DNA from: Pseudomonadota bacterium
GTDB taxonomy: Bacteria; Pseudomonadota; Alphaproteobacteria; Reyranellales; Reyranellaceae
Reading direction: 5' to 3'
Length of the DNA stretch: 39,000 nt
Assembly: GCA_023416135.1 (NCBI GenBank)
Contig: JAEZIF010000513.1
Location: 1 to 39,000 of the forward strand
Shown here: one piece after another, positions 16,581 through 25,899 of the stretch
Layout of the letters: each line of letters begins with the position of its first letter
Position numbering within the stretch: the stretch's first letter is position 1
Made by a program: the position numbers and the translations under genes
The notes under the pieces: model-generated
Told to the model about the DNA's origin: nothing
The model's database searches: none
Seen by the model: the letters and a program-made list of their open reading frames with translations, nothing else

Positions 16581-17831
16581 ATGGCTCTGACCCTCGCGAT
16601 CTTCATTCTGGTCTATGTCGCCATGGGCGTCGGCCATCTGCCCGGCTTTCGCCTCGACAGGACCGGCGCGGCCATCGTCGGCGCGATGGTGCTCGTCGCG
16701 TCGGGAGAGATTTCACCGGCCGCCGCGTGGGCGGCGGTGGACTACCGCGTCATAGGCCTGTTGTTCGGCCTGATGACGGTTTCTGCGGCCTTCGTGGTTG
16801 CCGGCTTCTACGACTGGGTCGCCAACAAGGTTGGCAATCTCAAGGTCGGCCCCAAAGGGCTGCTGGCGATCCTGATCCTGGTTTGCGGCACCATGGTAGC
16901 CCTGCTGAACAAGGATGTGGTGGTCGTCGCGATGACGCCGATCTTCTGTTCCATATGCGTGGCGCGCCGCCTCAATCCGTTGCCCTTCATGCTCGCCCTC
17001 TGCTTCGCCGCCAATATCGGTTCCGCGGCGACAATTCTCGGCAGCCCGCAGACCATGATCATCGCCGAGACGTTGGAACTTTCCTTTCTCGAGTTCACGG
17101 CGGCAACCGCGCCGCCGATCCTTCTTGCCTTGCCGGTGGTCTGGGTGGTGATCGTGCTTTGCTATCGGGACCGATGGGCACTCGTGGGCCAGGCTCTGCC
17201 CCCGACGACCGGCGCCACCCCGGCCACCACCGACCCTCCCGTGGCCTTCAACCTCGGCGAGACGATCAAGACAGGGGTGGTTGCCGTCGCTGTCGTCGCG
17301 GCGTTCATCTTCAGCGACTTGCCCCATATGCTCATCGCTCTCCTGGGAGCGAGTGTGCTGCTCGTCAGTCGGCGCGTGGCGTCGAGCAATCTGCTGCATC
17401 ACGTCGACGGCGATCTCCTGCTGCTCTTTTTTGGACTGTTCGTCGTCAACGCGGCCCTCACTGCAACGGGCATGCCGGAAAAGGTTCTGTCGGCGGTGCG
17501 TAGCACGGGGCTCGACCTTCACGATCCGCGCTCCATGCTGATCATCATGCCTGTCATCAGCAACATTGTCGGAAACAACCCGTCCGTCATGCTCGTGGCC
17601 CCCTTCATCGGTGGCGCCCACCAGCCGGAAGCATTGGCCGCCGCCATCGCGCTCGGGACCAGCTTCTCGTCGAGTATCTTTGTCTTCGGCAGCTTTGTCG
17701 GGATCATCATTGCGGAGGAATGCCGCAAGCGCGGGATCGTGCTCGGTTCCGCCGAATTCGCGCGAGCCGGCATACCAACATGCATTCTATGCCTGCTGAT
17801 AGCCGCCGTTTGGATCATTTATCTCAGTTGA
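16581..17831 (+). CDS. ArsB/NhaD/SLC13-superfamily anion permease
   Basis: This polytopic inner-membrane transporter (416 aa, about 11 helices) belongs to the ion-transporter superfamily that includes ArsB, NhaD, CitMHS and SLC13 carriers. The two half-repeats each carry a discontinuous-helix motif: LLNKDVVVVAMTPI with ANIGSAATILGSPQ in the first half, and VISNIVGNNPSVMLVAPFI with GTSFSSSIFVFGS in the second. Substrate is not readable from these; no arsenic-resistance genes (arsR, arsC) are nearby. The start ATG at 16581 lacks a strong ribosome site. It shares strand with amt but is separated by a hairpin. Confidence 0.88.
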   Translation: MALTLAIFILVYVAMGVGHLPGFRLDRTGAAIVGAMVLVASGEISPAAAWAAVDYRVIGLLFGLMTVSAAFVVAGFYDWVANKVGNLKVGPKGLLAILILVCGTMVALLNKDVVVVAMTPIFCSICVARRLNPLPFMLALCFAANIGSAATILGSPQTMIIAETLELSFLEFTAATAPPILLALPVVWVVIVLCYRDRWALVGQALPPTTGATPATTDPPVAFNLGETIKTGVVAVAVVAAFIFSDLPHMLIALLGASVLLVSRRVASSNLLHHVDGDLLLLFFGLFVVNAALTATGMPEKVLSAVRSTGLDLHDPRSMLIIMPVISNIVGNNPSVMLVAPFIGGAHQPEALAAAIALGTSFSSSIFVFGSFVGIIIAEECRKRGIVLGSAEFARAGIPTCILCLLIAAVWIIYLS

Positions 17832-18023
17832 AGCAGGCGGCTGGCAGCTGGCGAAGTTTGGATGTCTTAGCCGTTGGCTACACAGTCAACTCATTGGGTG
17901 CCGGGAAGGGGGACATCGCGGACGGGCGACGGGCCGTTTCTCCGGCCGGGCGACTGGCAGTCAAATGCGGGCCGCGGCGGGGCCTTCTGGCACTGGCGCA
18001 TTCCAATTCCGGTCGGCCTGACC

Positions 18024-18200
18024 CTGCCAAAGACGATCCGCGACATCGCCTGGAAGGCCCAGGTCAGGTTGTGCGGCCGTTATCGTCGGCTCAATGCAGC
18101 CGGCAAGAAGCGGCCCGTCATCATCGCTGCCATCGCCTGCGAGATGGCGGCGTTCCTGTGGGCGATCGGCCGCCAGATCACGCCAGCCGCGGTCACTTGA
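18024..18200 (+). pseudogene. IS110-family transposase, C-terminal remnant
   Basis: The frame ending at 18200 reads IRDIAWKAQVRLCGRYRRL then RPVIIAAIACEMAAFLWAIG, which is the typical C-terminus of IS110/IS1111 transposases (WKAQxRLCxRYRRL, AIAREMAAFLWAI). The DEDD catalytic N-terminal domain and most of the C-terminal domain are missing; the bases before about 18010 do not continue the match. The element is therefore dead as a transposase. It marks past insertion-sequence activity at the left edge of the catabolic cluster. Confidence 0.7.
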
Positions 18201-18220
18201 CCGCGGCACACCTGATCCCA

Positions 18221-18410
18221 GCTGCGCAGCGTTGGGGATGGAGCAACGGAGGGGAACTCCCGTCGCTAGTTATGTGGCCGGGCACTGCCCGACGCCCGTC
18301 GTCTAGACAGAGGAAAGCCCCGAGACGAAAGCACGGAAGGCGGTAACCAACCCGCGGATAAGAGCCTGATCAACCGTCGTCTCGACGCTCCGTCCCCAAC
18401 CTTGCGCAGC
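18221..18410. repeat. Nested inverted repeats downstream of the IS110 remnant
   Basis: GCTGCGCAGCGTTGGGGAT at 18221-18239 pairs with ATCCCC-like sequence at 18390-18410 (CCGTCCCCAACCTTGCGCAGC, reverse complement, three mismatches in 21). Inside it, CGAGACGA at 18321-18328 pairs exactly with TCGTCTCG at 18377-18384. The pair encloses about 190 bp with no reading frame. This lies where IS1111-subgroup elements keep their noncoding end with the guide (bridge/seek) RNA, so it may be the remains of one. That reading is inference. Confidence 0.45.
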
Positions 18411-18628
18411 TTACAGCTCAGTCAGCCGGGCCCCTTACTGGGCGCCGATAACCTTCTTTTCACTCTTGACCGGGGACATAAGAGTCGGTCCTCCAGGGAT
18501 TGGTGTCTGCCGGGGCAAAGGTGGCCACAGTAGAGGATGTTCGAAAGGTCATCGAACGCGTGGTGGTGTTTGCCGCCCGGATTGAGCGGCCAGATACGTT
18601 CTGGATCACGCCTTAGCTCTCGACGCTG

Positions 18629-19762
18629 TTACCAGCCGAAATTGCGCTTCGAAGGCTGCGTCCAAAGACCTCGTTCTTCGAGGATCGGCAGCACTAGCCT
18701 TCCGAAGCGTTCGATCTCATCGCCGCTCCATAACGGTAAGGTGATCGCGATGCCGTTGCAGCCGAAATCCGAGATCAGTGTCGCGATGCCGTCGGCGACT
18801 TCCATCGGGCCGCCATGGATCTTTCTTGCTCCCGATACCGAGCCGATTTGGCGCATCTGGAGTTCCCCCAACGAAACATAGATGTCATCGTAGGTCGAAA
18901 TGTTGGAGCGTACGCCGTTTAGGTATTCGGCCACACCTTCCAGATCGACCGACTGCGCAATCCAGTCCGAGACCTCCTTGGCCTCTGCGTTGGTTTCCCG
19001 AACGACGACACTTGCATGCATCTGCACCTTGATCGCACCCGGTGGGCGCCCGGCTGCGGCAGCGACGTTTCTGATCGTCTGGACCCGGGTGTGAAGTTCG
19101 TTCCGTGGCGTCCGTCCCGGCATGAAGATGCAATCGGCATAGCGGCCGGCGAATTCGCAGCCGTCGTCGGACGCGCCGGCGCTCACGATCAGGGGGCGGG
19201 GCTGCTGGACGGTCGGTGGCCCGACGATCTCTCCCTTGATGCGGAAGTGCTCGCCGTCATGGTCGATCGCGCCGGTCGACCAGAACTGCGTTATGACGTC
19301 CACGAACTCCGATGCGCGTCGGTAGCGGGCCTTGTGCGAGAGGGGAGCGCTCCCCGTCGTGATGTGATCGGCGAAGCCTGCCCCTGAAACGATGTTCATG
19401 CCCCAGCGACCGCCACTCAACTGGTCGAGCGCGGCGCCCATGCGGATATATTGAAGCGGCTCGAACCAGGAGGTGTGGACCGTCGTGATGAACCTGATCT
19501 TGTCGGTCACGGGAATGAGCGAGGCGGCAAGGATCGGTGGGACCAGCATTGGATTCTGCAGGCCGATCTCGGTTGTCCTCGGGCCGTAGAAGCCCCACGC
19601 GTCCGCCATGAAAAGATAGTCGAGGCCGATGCGTTCGGCTGCCTGGGCGACCTCCACATGGTCCTTCATGCTGAGGACGTCGGGATTTCTGGCGGCAACT
19701 TCGCGGGAAATTGTGTGGATGGCTCTCGCGTTGGGGTAGAATAGGCCGAGCCGAGCGCTCAT
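18629..19762 (-). CDS. LLM-class flavin-dependent monooxygenase, SsuD/SfnG-like
   Basis: This bacterial-luciferase-like enzyme (377 aa) uses reduced FMN and O2. The TIM-barrel signature includes ERIGLDYLFMADAWG (43-57), HTSWFEPLQYIRMGAALDQL, then SGGRWGMNIVSGAG (117-129-region), as in alkanesulfonate, dimethylsulfone and pyrimidine monooxygenases. I take ATG 19762 as the start because GGAG lies eight bases before it; 15 further in-frame codons upstream overlap the putative operator. It is transcribed divergently from the MocR-type regulator, with two ATTGAT elements in between. No FMN reductase is encoded in the window. Substrate unknown; sulfur, nitrogen-heterocycle or ketone compounds are all possible. 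Confidence 0.9.
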   Translation of the reverse strand: MSARLGLFYPNARAIHTISREVAARNPDVLSMKDHVEVAQAAERIGLDYLFMADAWGFYGPRTTEIGLQNPMLVPPILAASLIPVTDKIRFITTVHTSWFEPLQYIRMGAALDQLSGGRWGMNIVSGAGFADHITTGSAPLSHKARYRRASEFVDVITQFWSTGAIDHDGEHFRIKGEIVGPPTVQQPRPLIVSAGASDDGCEFAGRYADCIFMPGRTPRNELHTRVQTIRNVAAAAGRPPGAIKVQMHASVVVRETNAEAKEVSDWIAQSVDLEGVAEYLNGVRSNISTYDDIYVSLGELQMRQIGSVSGARKIHGGPMEVADGIATLISDFGCNGIAITLPLWSGDEIERFGRLVLPILEERGLWTQPSKRNFGW

Positions 19763-19787
19763 CGAGGCATCTCCAGATTTCAGAGCC

Positions 19788-19809
19788 GAATATATCAATT
19801 GATGCAATT
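19788..19809. promoter_or_regulatory. Putative MocR operator upstream of the first flavin monooxygenase
   Basis: AATTGATGCAATT on the plus strand (19797-19809) overlaps AATTGATATATTC read on the minus strand (19788-19800). Read on the minus strand the whole element is almost the same as the element before the second monooxygenase at 21489-21513. It ends 26 bp upstream of the 19762 start and stands out as an AT-rich island in GC-rich DNA. A role as regulator site is inferred from recurrence. Confidence 0.6.
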
Positions 19810-19937
19810 CTAGGCGGTCCTTATCCCATAACGCTAGAGCAATGTTGAATCCTGACGTAAATTGGGGTTTTCATGGATCCCCTGGCCGCATCGCGGCTAA
19901 GTACGGGAGGCCGCTGTCGACTGGCGGCCGGTCCTTC

Positions 19938-19953
19938 GAATTGATGCATTCGG
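19938..19953. promoter_or_regulatory. Putative MocR operator upstream of the regulator gene
   Basis: GAATTGATGCATTCGG lies 48 bp before the regulator start. Its core AATTGATGCATTC is identical to a site at 34929-34941 between the two acyl-CoA dehydrogenase-fold genes. The position suits autoregulation, and, with the element at 19788-19809, control of the divergent monooxygenase gene. Confidence 0.6.
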
Positions 19954-20001
19954 ACACGGTCGATCGAGGAGCCCGGCGCCGGACGTATCCACGAGGCACG
20001 G

Positions 20002-21450
20002 ATGGTTGAGAAGCATCATTGGGTCGCAGCGATCAGCCGTCAGTTCGGTCCGCGTTACATCGCAATCGTGTCGGCTCTCTCCGAGATGATCGAGTCCGGC
20101 CAGTTGCGCGAGAGGCAGCAGATCCCGACGCAGCGTGAGCTGGCCAAGATGCTCGGGCTGACCGCGGGCACCACGGCCCGTGCCTATGCCATTGCCGCCC
20201 AGCGAGGGCTGATCTCCGGTGAGACTGGGCGCGGAACCTTCGTGCGCAAGGGCGCTGCCGCTCCCCGGTTGCCGCAGGACGCGATCTACGTCGAAGAGCG
20301 GACAAGTATTGCTGCCGCGAAGTCCGGCACAGTCGACGCCGCATTGCTCGGCGATCTTGCGGTGCCCAACGTGGGCGCGCCCAATCTGTCGGTGGAGCTG
20401 CGCCGCACGATCAGCCGGGCTGGCGAGGGTCTGGAGTTCAACGCCGGAAGGTACTACCCGCACAGCGCACAGCTTCCCGAGCGCTATCGGCAGGTCGGTG
20501 TGGACTGGTTCGCCCGGATGGGGCTCCGGATCGACGTCGAGAATGTCGTGATCGCCAGCGGCGCCCACGCCGCGCTCTATCTCATTCTCTTCTCGGACAA
20601 CCTGCGGCGACTGCCCGTCATGACGCCCGTCCTGACCTACGCCGGGTTGCGCAATATCGCGCTCGCCCACGACCATCCGCTGATCCCGATCGAAGTCGAT
20701 GAATCCGGGCCGATTCCCAAGTCGATCGAATGGGCCTGCGAGCGGGCGGGCGGGCGGATTCTCTATCTGCAGTCGATCGTTCACAACCCGACATGCTTCT
20801 CCGTCGACGAGGCGCGCCTGCGGGAGATCGTCGAGCTCGCGCGCAGGCTCGATTTGATCATCATCGAGGACAATGCCGCGCCGCTGGCCTTCGAACGGAA
20901 CCACGTACCGGCCGCGGCACTCGCGCCTGAGCGGACCTTCCTGATCTCGAGCTGTTCCAAGTCCGTCAGTCCCAGCATCAACGTCGGCTTCGTCTCGGTG
21001 CCGCGCGGGTGGGCATCGCAACTCAACGTCGCCATTAAGACCCACCATGTCTACGCTTCCATGCTCAACGTGGAGATCGTCAGGGCGATGCTCGAGTCGG
21101 GCGCCGTGGATCGGATCGCCGAGCAATCAAAGTCACTGGTCGCCCAGCGCATCGCCATGGCCCGCAGCGCCCTGGCGCCTTTCACATTGAGAACGCACCC
21201 GCAAAGCTGGCTCGCCTGGCTCGAATTGCCCAGCCTATGGACGTCCGAGGCGTTCACCACGGCGACGCGCGTCCAGGGGCTCGCGCTCGGCGGTTCGCAG
21301 AATTTCGTCATTCCCGGTTCCTCCCCCGACAAGAACGGCGTTCGCCTCGCGCTGACGTCGCCTGCGACCGAAGAGGACTTCGCCCGCTACCTGACGGCCA
21401 TCCGGCACCTTCTCCAGATCGACGCCACAAGAGGCAGCACCGGCGTCTGA
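20002..21450 (+). CDS. MocR-type transcription regulator (GntR helix-turn-helix fused to aminotransferase fold)
   Basis: This 482-aa protein has a GntR winged helix at about 12-80 (PTQRELAKMLGLTAGTTARA, GLISGETGRGTFV) and a type I aminotransferase-fold domain from about 120. PLP-binding features are all visible: SGAHAALYL (186-194), Tyr213 in LTYAG, Asn262 in VHNPT, Asp290 in IIIEDNA and the Schiff-base Lys320 in SSCSKSVSPSINVGF. MocR proteins sense PLP adducts or amino-compounds and usually activate neighbouring genes. It lies between the two flavin monooxygenase genes, divergent from the first. The ATG at 20002 has GAGG close upstream. It is the only regulator in the 19-kb cluster. Confidence 0.93.
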   Translation: MVEKHHWVAAISRQFGPRYIAIVSALSEMIESGQLRERQQIPTQRELAKMLGLTAGTTARAYAIAAQRGLISGETGRGTFVRKGAAAPRLPQDAIYVEERTSIAAAKSGTVDAALLGDLAVPNVGAPNLSVELRRTISRAGEGLEFNAGRYYPHSAQLPERYRQVGVDWFARMGLRIDVENVVIASGAHAALYLILFSDNLRRLPVMTPVLTYAGLRNIALAHDHPLIPIEVDESGPIPKSIEWACERAGGRILYLQSIVHNPTCFSVDEARLREIVELARRLDLIIIEDNAAPLAFERNHVPAAALAPERTFLISSCSKSVSPSINVGFVSVPRGWASQLNVAIKTHHVYASMLNVEIVRAMLESGAVDRIAEQSKSLVAQRIAMARSALAPFTLRTHPQSWLAWLELPSLWTSEAFTTATRVQGLALGGSQNFVIPGSSPDKNGVRLALTSPATEEDFARYLTAIRHLLQIDATRGSTGV

Positions 21451-21488
21451 AGCGGAGTCGTCACCTGGTGATGGTTGAAGAATGATTC

Positions 21489-21513
21489 AATTGCATTAAT
21501 TGATATAATATGG
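21489..21513 (+). promoter_or_regulatory. Putative operator/promoter of the second flavin monooxygenase
   Basis: The element contains AATTGCATT then AATTGATATAATATGG and includes a perfect TATAAT at 21504-21509, with no good -35 box at 17 bp. A missing -35 with an adjacent regulator site suits an activator-dependent promoter. It lies 33 bp before the GTG start and matches the minus-strand element at 19788-19809. Confidence 0.55.
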
Positions 21514-21546
21514 TGGTCTCCGACGTTGTCGTAATTGGAGCCCCCT

Positions 21547-22902
21547 GTGCCTCACCAGATGCACCTCGCCACGATCATCACGCACAGCCCGGCGCCCCAT
21601 TCGATCGGAGTGTGGCGTCATCCTCGGTCCTTCAACGGCTTCAGCTACAACAAGGCCCCTTATTGGGAGCATCTGGCGCGCACGCTTGAGCGTGGTTGCT
21701 TCGACATGCTGTTCCTGGCGGACACGTTCAATTTGCACGACGTATATAAAGGTACGCCGGAAATAGCGGTGAAGTACGCGCTTCAATTTCCCCGAAGCGA
21801 TTCGGCGCTGCTGATCCCGCTGATGAGCCGCGTGACGACGAACCTCTGCTTCGGCCTCACGGCGAACACGAGCTACATCGAGCCGTATTATCTCGCGCGG
21901 CAGTTCGCGACTTTGGACGATCTGACCGACGGACGGATCGCTTGGAACGTGGTCGCGGGTTTCAGCCGGACCGAGGCCGCGAACTTCGGGCGCGCGGACG
22001 TCCTCGATCACAAGGAGCGTTACGAGCGGGCCGACGAGTATATGGAGGTCTGCGACAAGCTCTGGAACAGCTGGGAGCCGGATGCCCTAGTCATGGATCG
22101 CGAGAGCGGCATGTTCGCCGACCCCGCGAAGGTTCACAGGATCAATCATGCCGGCAAGTATTTCCGCTGTCTCGGTCCGCTGAGCGTACCGAGAACGCCG
22201 CAGGGCAGGCCAACGATTATCCAGGCCGGTGCGTCCCCGGACGGCATCGAATTCGCGGCCAGGCGGGCGGAGGTGCACTTCGCCGTGCGCGCCTCGGTCG
22301 AGGGGATGAAGCAGCATCGGCTTAAGCTGAATCAGGCGCTGGCGCGGGCCGGGCGCCGGCCGGAGAGCATGAAGGTGCTCTGGGGGCTGACGGCGTTCAT
22401 CGGCGAGGACGAGAGATCGGCGCGCGAGCGCGAACAGGCGATGCTGGCGCGCGTGGTGCCGGAGGCCGGCCTGTCGCTTATGGCCGGCCACCTCGGCTTC
22501 GACCTGTCGAAACTGCCGATGGACAAGCCGCTGGAGAAAATCTCGATCTCGGGCGTGCGGGGCATTCTCGACGCCATCATCGGGGATTTCGGTCCGGAGG
22601 TGACACTAGCGGAGGCGGGACGCCGCTACGGTTGCGGTCTTGCCGGCATGCGCATCTTCGGCAGCCCACGGCAGATCGCCGATCAGATGGAGGAAATCTT
22701 CGACCAGGCAGGCGACGGATTCATGATGCTGACGACCGACAATCTTCCCGGCAGCGTCGACGAGTTCGTGGATCTGGTCGTGCCCGAACTGCAGAAGCGC
22801 AAGTCCTTCCGGTCGGCTTATGAGCCGGGCGTGATGCGGCAGAAGCTGTTCGGTGCCAATCCGCCGCCTGCACCTTCGCACAAGCTAACGGCGGCAGACT
22901 GA
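21547..22902 (+). CDS. LLM-class flavin-dependent monooxygenase, NtaA/SnaA/DszA family
   Basis: This FMNH2-dependent monooxygenase (451 aa) belongs to the NtaA/DszA/DmoA group. Visible landmarks are RHPRSFNGFSY, FDMLFLADTFN (52-62), SYIEPYYLARQFATLDDL, then GRIAWNVVAGFSRTEAANFG at 129-148, and IIQAGASPDGIEFAARRAE. I choose GTG 21547 because GGAG at 21537-21540 lies six bases before it; a TTG at 21535 precedes that site and ATG 21559 is too far. Family members oxidise nitrilotriacetate, dibenzothiophene sulfone, dimethylsulfide or long-chain alkanes. A partner flavin reductase is required and is not found here. It follows the regulator gene by 96 bp. Confidence 0.9.
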   Translation: MPHQMHLATIITHSPAPHSIGVWRHPRSFNGFSYNKAPYWEHLARTLERGCFDMLFLADTFNLHDVYKGTPEIAVKYALQFPRSDSALLIPLMSRVTTNLCFGLTANTSYIEPYYLARQFATLDDLTDGRIAWNVVAGFSRTEAANFGRADVLDHKERYERADEYMEVCDKLWNSWEPDALVMDRESGMFADPAKVHRINHAGKYFRCLGPLSVPRTPQGRPTIIQAGASPDGIEFAARRAEVHFAVRASVEGMKQHRLKLNQALARAGRRPESMKVLWGLTAFIGEDERSAREREQAMLARVVPEAGLSLMAGHLGFDLSKLPMDKPLEKISISGVRGILDAIIGDFGPEVTLAEAGRRYGCGLAGMRIFGSPRQIADQMEEIFDQAGDGFMMLTTDNLPGSVDEFVDLVVPELQKRKSFRSAYEPGVMRQKLFGANPPPAPSHKLTAAD

Positions 22903-23009
22903 CTGCCCAACGTCAACCGAGCCGGGCGAGAGAAAATCCCGCTCCTGTTTCGGCAGGCGACGGTCTGTCGATGCTTGATTGGCGCAGTATCGAGACATTA
23001 TTGCGCGAT

Positions 23010-23041
23010 TTGATATAATTGGCATTGAAATTGATATAATC
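23010..23041 (+). promoter_or_regulatory. Direct-repeat operator/promoter of the Liv-type transporter operon
   Basis: TTGATATAAT occurs at 23010-23019 and again at 23031-23040, 21 bp (two helical turns) apart, which suits two subunits binding one DNA face, as reported for MocR proteins. Both copies contain TATAAT. The first copy extends to the left with ATTGCGCGATT, resembling the 21489-21513 element. The site lies about 50-80 bp before the first transporter gene. Confidence 0.6.
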
Positions 23042-23089
23042 TCAAATACAGTTTTGATCGACGCATTAATCCAATTCCTGGTTTATCAA

Positions 23090-23858
23090 ATGCACCCGCC
23101 TATCCTTGAAGCGCAAGGTCTGACGAAGTCGTTTGGCGGATTTCGGGCGGTGAACGACGTCTCGCTGTCCGTCGCGACGGGAAGCATCCATGGTTTGATC
23201 GGACCAAACGGAGCGGGGAAGACCACTCTGTTCAATCTTCTGACCAAGCTGCTGGAACCCACCACGGGCACCATCCACTTCCAGGGGAATAACATAACAG
23301 CGCTGCCGCCGCACGAAGTTGCCCGGCTCGGCATCGTGCGGTCCTTCCAGATTTCCTCCGTGTTCCTCGAACTCACGCCGATCGAGAACCTTTGCATCGC
23401 GTTGCAGCGGCCCCGCGGGCTCGCCATGAAGTTCTGGAGTAGCGATGTCGTCCTCGATCGGTTCCGCGACCGGTGCCATGCCCTGCTCGCCGATGTCGGT
23501 CTGCAGGCCGTCGCGGACCGGCCGGCCGGCCAACTGCCCTACGGCGAAAGGCGGGCTCTCGAGATCGCAACGACGCTGGCTCTGGAGCCGACGCTGCTGC
23601 TCCTCGACGAGCCGATGGCAGGCCTGAGCCACAGCGGAATCGACCTGATCGTCGACCTGATCCGGCGGGCGGCGGAGAACCGCACCGTGATTATGGTTGA
23701 ACACAACCTCGGCGTCGTGGAGCGCCTGTGCGACAAGATCACGGTTCTCCAGGGCGGCCAGGTCCTGATGGAGGGCGACTACTCGACGGTCGCGTCGGAT
23801 CCGCGGGTCATAGAGGCCTATATCGGCGGAGACCTGTTCGAAGCATCGGCGGCGACCG

Positions 23859-23866
<8 letters not shown>
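23090..23866 (+). CDS. livG: Branched-chain-amino-acid-type ABC transporter ATPase, LivG family
   Basis: First ATPase of a hydrophobic-amino-acid-type (HAAT) importer (258 aa). Walker A GPNGAGKTT, the LivG-type signature LPYGERRALEIATTLAL, Walker B LLLLDEP and the H-loop VEHNL are all present. I place the start at ATG 23090, since upstream codons overlap the repeated operator and do not look like protein; the ribosome site is poor, so translation may be weak or start differently. It overlaps the LivF-type gene by 8 bp. The symbol denotes family only. Leading gene of a run of codirectional genes ending at 33724. Confidence 0.9.
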
Positions 23867-24560
<694 letters not shown>

Positions 24561-24612
24561 TGTCGCCGGACTGCGAAGAACTTCAACTATCGTCAGGGGA
24601 GGAGCGAGGACT

Positions 24613-25815
24613 ATGAGGTCTTTCTGGAAATCGACGGTGGCGACGATCGCCGGCGTCACGCTTGCCGGCAGCTTGGCCAGCGCGCAGCAGAGTGTGAAGA
24701 TTGCCGTCAACACCGACATGTCGGGAATGCAGTCGACGCTGACCGGGGCGGCTGCCGTCCATGCCGTCAATATGGCCGTCGAAGATTTCGGCAAGACAGT
24801 CCTGGGCAAGCCAGTCGAGATCGTGGTCGGTGACAACCAGACCAAGGCCGAACTCTCGGTGTCGCTGTCGAGGCGGTGGTACGAGAACGAAGGTGTCGAC
24901 GCCATCGTCGGGATCAATCTGACGCCCGCGGCCGTCCAGATCGGCCACATGGCCGAGCGGTTCAACAAGGTCGCGATGATCTCCGACGCAGGTTCCACGC
25001 GCCTGGTGCAGCAGGATTGCACGCCCAATCACGTGCTCTGGGGCTGGAATACCTACGCCTTTGCCGCGCTCGGCGTAAAATCGATGCTGGCACAGGGGAA
25101 GAAGCGCTTCTTCTTCATCCTGGTCGACTATGCCTACGGTCACGACATGCTTAAGGACGCCACCCGCCTTATCGAAGCGGGAGGCGGTTCGGTGGTCGGG
25201 TCTGCCGCCCATCCGATCGGCGCCACCGACTACGCCACACATCTTCTCCGGGCGCAGAACTCGAAGGCGGACGTCATCTTCGTCGTCAGCTTCGGGCTCG
25301 ACACCATGGCCACCATCAAGCAGGCTGCGGAGTTCGGCATCATGAAGAAGCAGGCCGTCATCCCGGCGGTGTTCACTCTGCAGGATATCGACACGTTGGG
25401 CCTCGATGTGGCCCAGGGGCTGAATGTGCCGGTGTCGTTCTTCTGGGATCGCAACGATGCCACTCGCGACTTCGCGGCACGCTTTGAGAAGCGTGCGGGC
25501 AAGAAGCCAAACTACTTCATCGCACAGACCTACTCCTCGACGCTCAACTACCTGCGCGGCGTGGAGAAGGCGGGCACCACGGACGGCAAGGCGGTGGTCA
25601 AGGCGCTGAAGGAGATGAAGATCAATGACATGTTCGCCGAGAACGCCTATGTCCGCGAGGACGGTCAGCTGATCCACGACATGTATCTCACCCAGGTAAA
25701 GTCGCCCAAGGAATCACGCGGCAAGTGGGATTACGAGAAGTTGGGCGCAACGCAGCCGGGCGACAGCGTGTATCAGCCGGTCGACGCGACCTGCAAGCTC
25801 ATCAAGAAGCCCTGA
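24613..25815 (+). CDS. livK: Periplasmic substrate-binding protein of the Liv-type importer (LivK family)
   Basis: This exported binding protein (400 aa) delivers the imported compound to LivH/M. A Sec signal peptide ends at about residue 24 (GSLASA before QQ), after which KIAVNTDMSGMQSTLTGAA matches the start of the mature type I periplasmic-binding fold. GGAGCGAGGA at 24601-24610 precedes the ATG at 24613. Cysteines near the C-terminus (DATCKLIKKP) may pair with an earlier cysteine. The ligand-binding serine/threonine/aspartate set for leucine cannot be verified by eye, so the ligand is unknown. Because the binding protein lies within the cluster, its ligand is probably the compound the cluster degrades. 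Confidence 0.92.
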   Translation: MRSFWKSTVATIAGVTLAGSLASAQQSVKIAVNTDMSGMQSTLTGAAAVHAVNMAVEDFGKTVLGKPVEIVVGDNQTKAELSVSLSRRWYENEGVDAIVGINLTPAAVQIGHMAERFNKVAMISDAGSTRLVQQDCTPNHVLWGWNTYAFAALGVKSMLAQGKKRFFFILVDYAYGHDMLKDATRLIEAGGGSVVGSAAHPIGATDYATHLLRAQNSKADVIFVVSFGLDTMATIKQAAEFGIMKKQAVIPAVFTLQDIDTLGLDVAQGLNVPVSFFWDRNDATRDFAARFEKRAGKKPNYFIAQTYSSTLNYLRGVEKAGTTDGKAVVKALKEMKINDMFAENAYVREDGQLIHDMYLTQVKSPKESRGKWDYEKLGATQPGDSVYQPVDATCKLIKKP

Positions 25816-25899
25816 CGACAGGCGGCGAAAGGACGTCCGGCGGCGCGCCAATTACCGTGCCGCCGCCGGCACCTTCCCAAGGAAAAGGTGCGACTCGCG

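Larger units (their letters stand above)
17832..18628. other. Region of insertion-sequence debris
   Basis: Almost 800 bp without an intact gene. It holds the C-terminal fragment of an IS110-family transposase (18024-18200) and a long inverted repeat (18221-18410), described separately. From 18411 to 18628 I see only short frames; one on the minus strand ends in MSPVKSEKKVIGAQ and a stop at about 18436, of unknown origin. The region separates the ammonium/anion transporter genes from the catabolic cluster. Confidence 0.6.

Noticed and set aside
14427..16637. Very long minus-strand open frame opposite the ammonium transporter (and similar ones opposite 5178-7409, 11734-13365 and 25852-27915)
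   Set aside because: Rich in His, Arg, Asp and Gln, no domains, no ribosome sites, and exactly opposite well-identified genes. These are antisense artefacts common in high-GC DNA.
16581..17831. Assigning the anion permease as arsenite pump ArsB
   Set aside because: Same superfamily, but no arsR/arsC/arsA neighbours, and the motifs are shared with citrate, sulfate and Na+/H+ carriers.
17720..18346. Open plus-strand frame of 208 codons overlapping the anion permease end
   Set aside because: Arg/Pro-rich, overlaps a real gene in another frame and crosses the IS110 remnant in the wrong frame.
22979..23089. Extended N-terminus for the LivG-type ATPase
   Set aside because: It translates the repeated AT-rich operator into an Ile/Asp-rich stretch not seen in the family.
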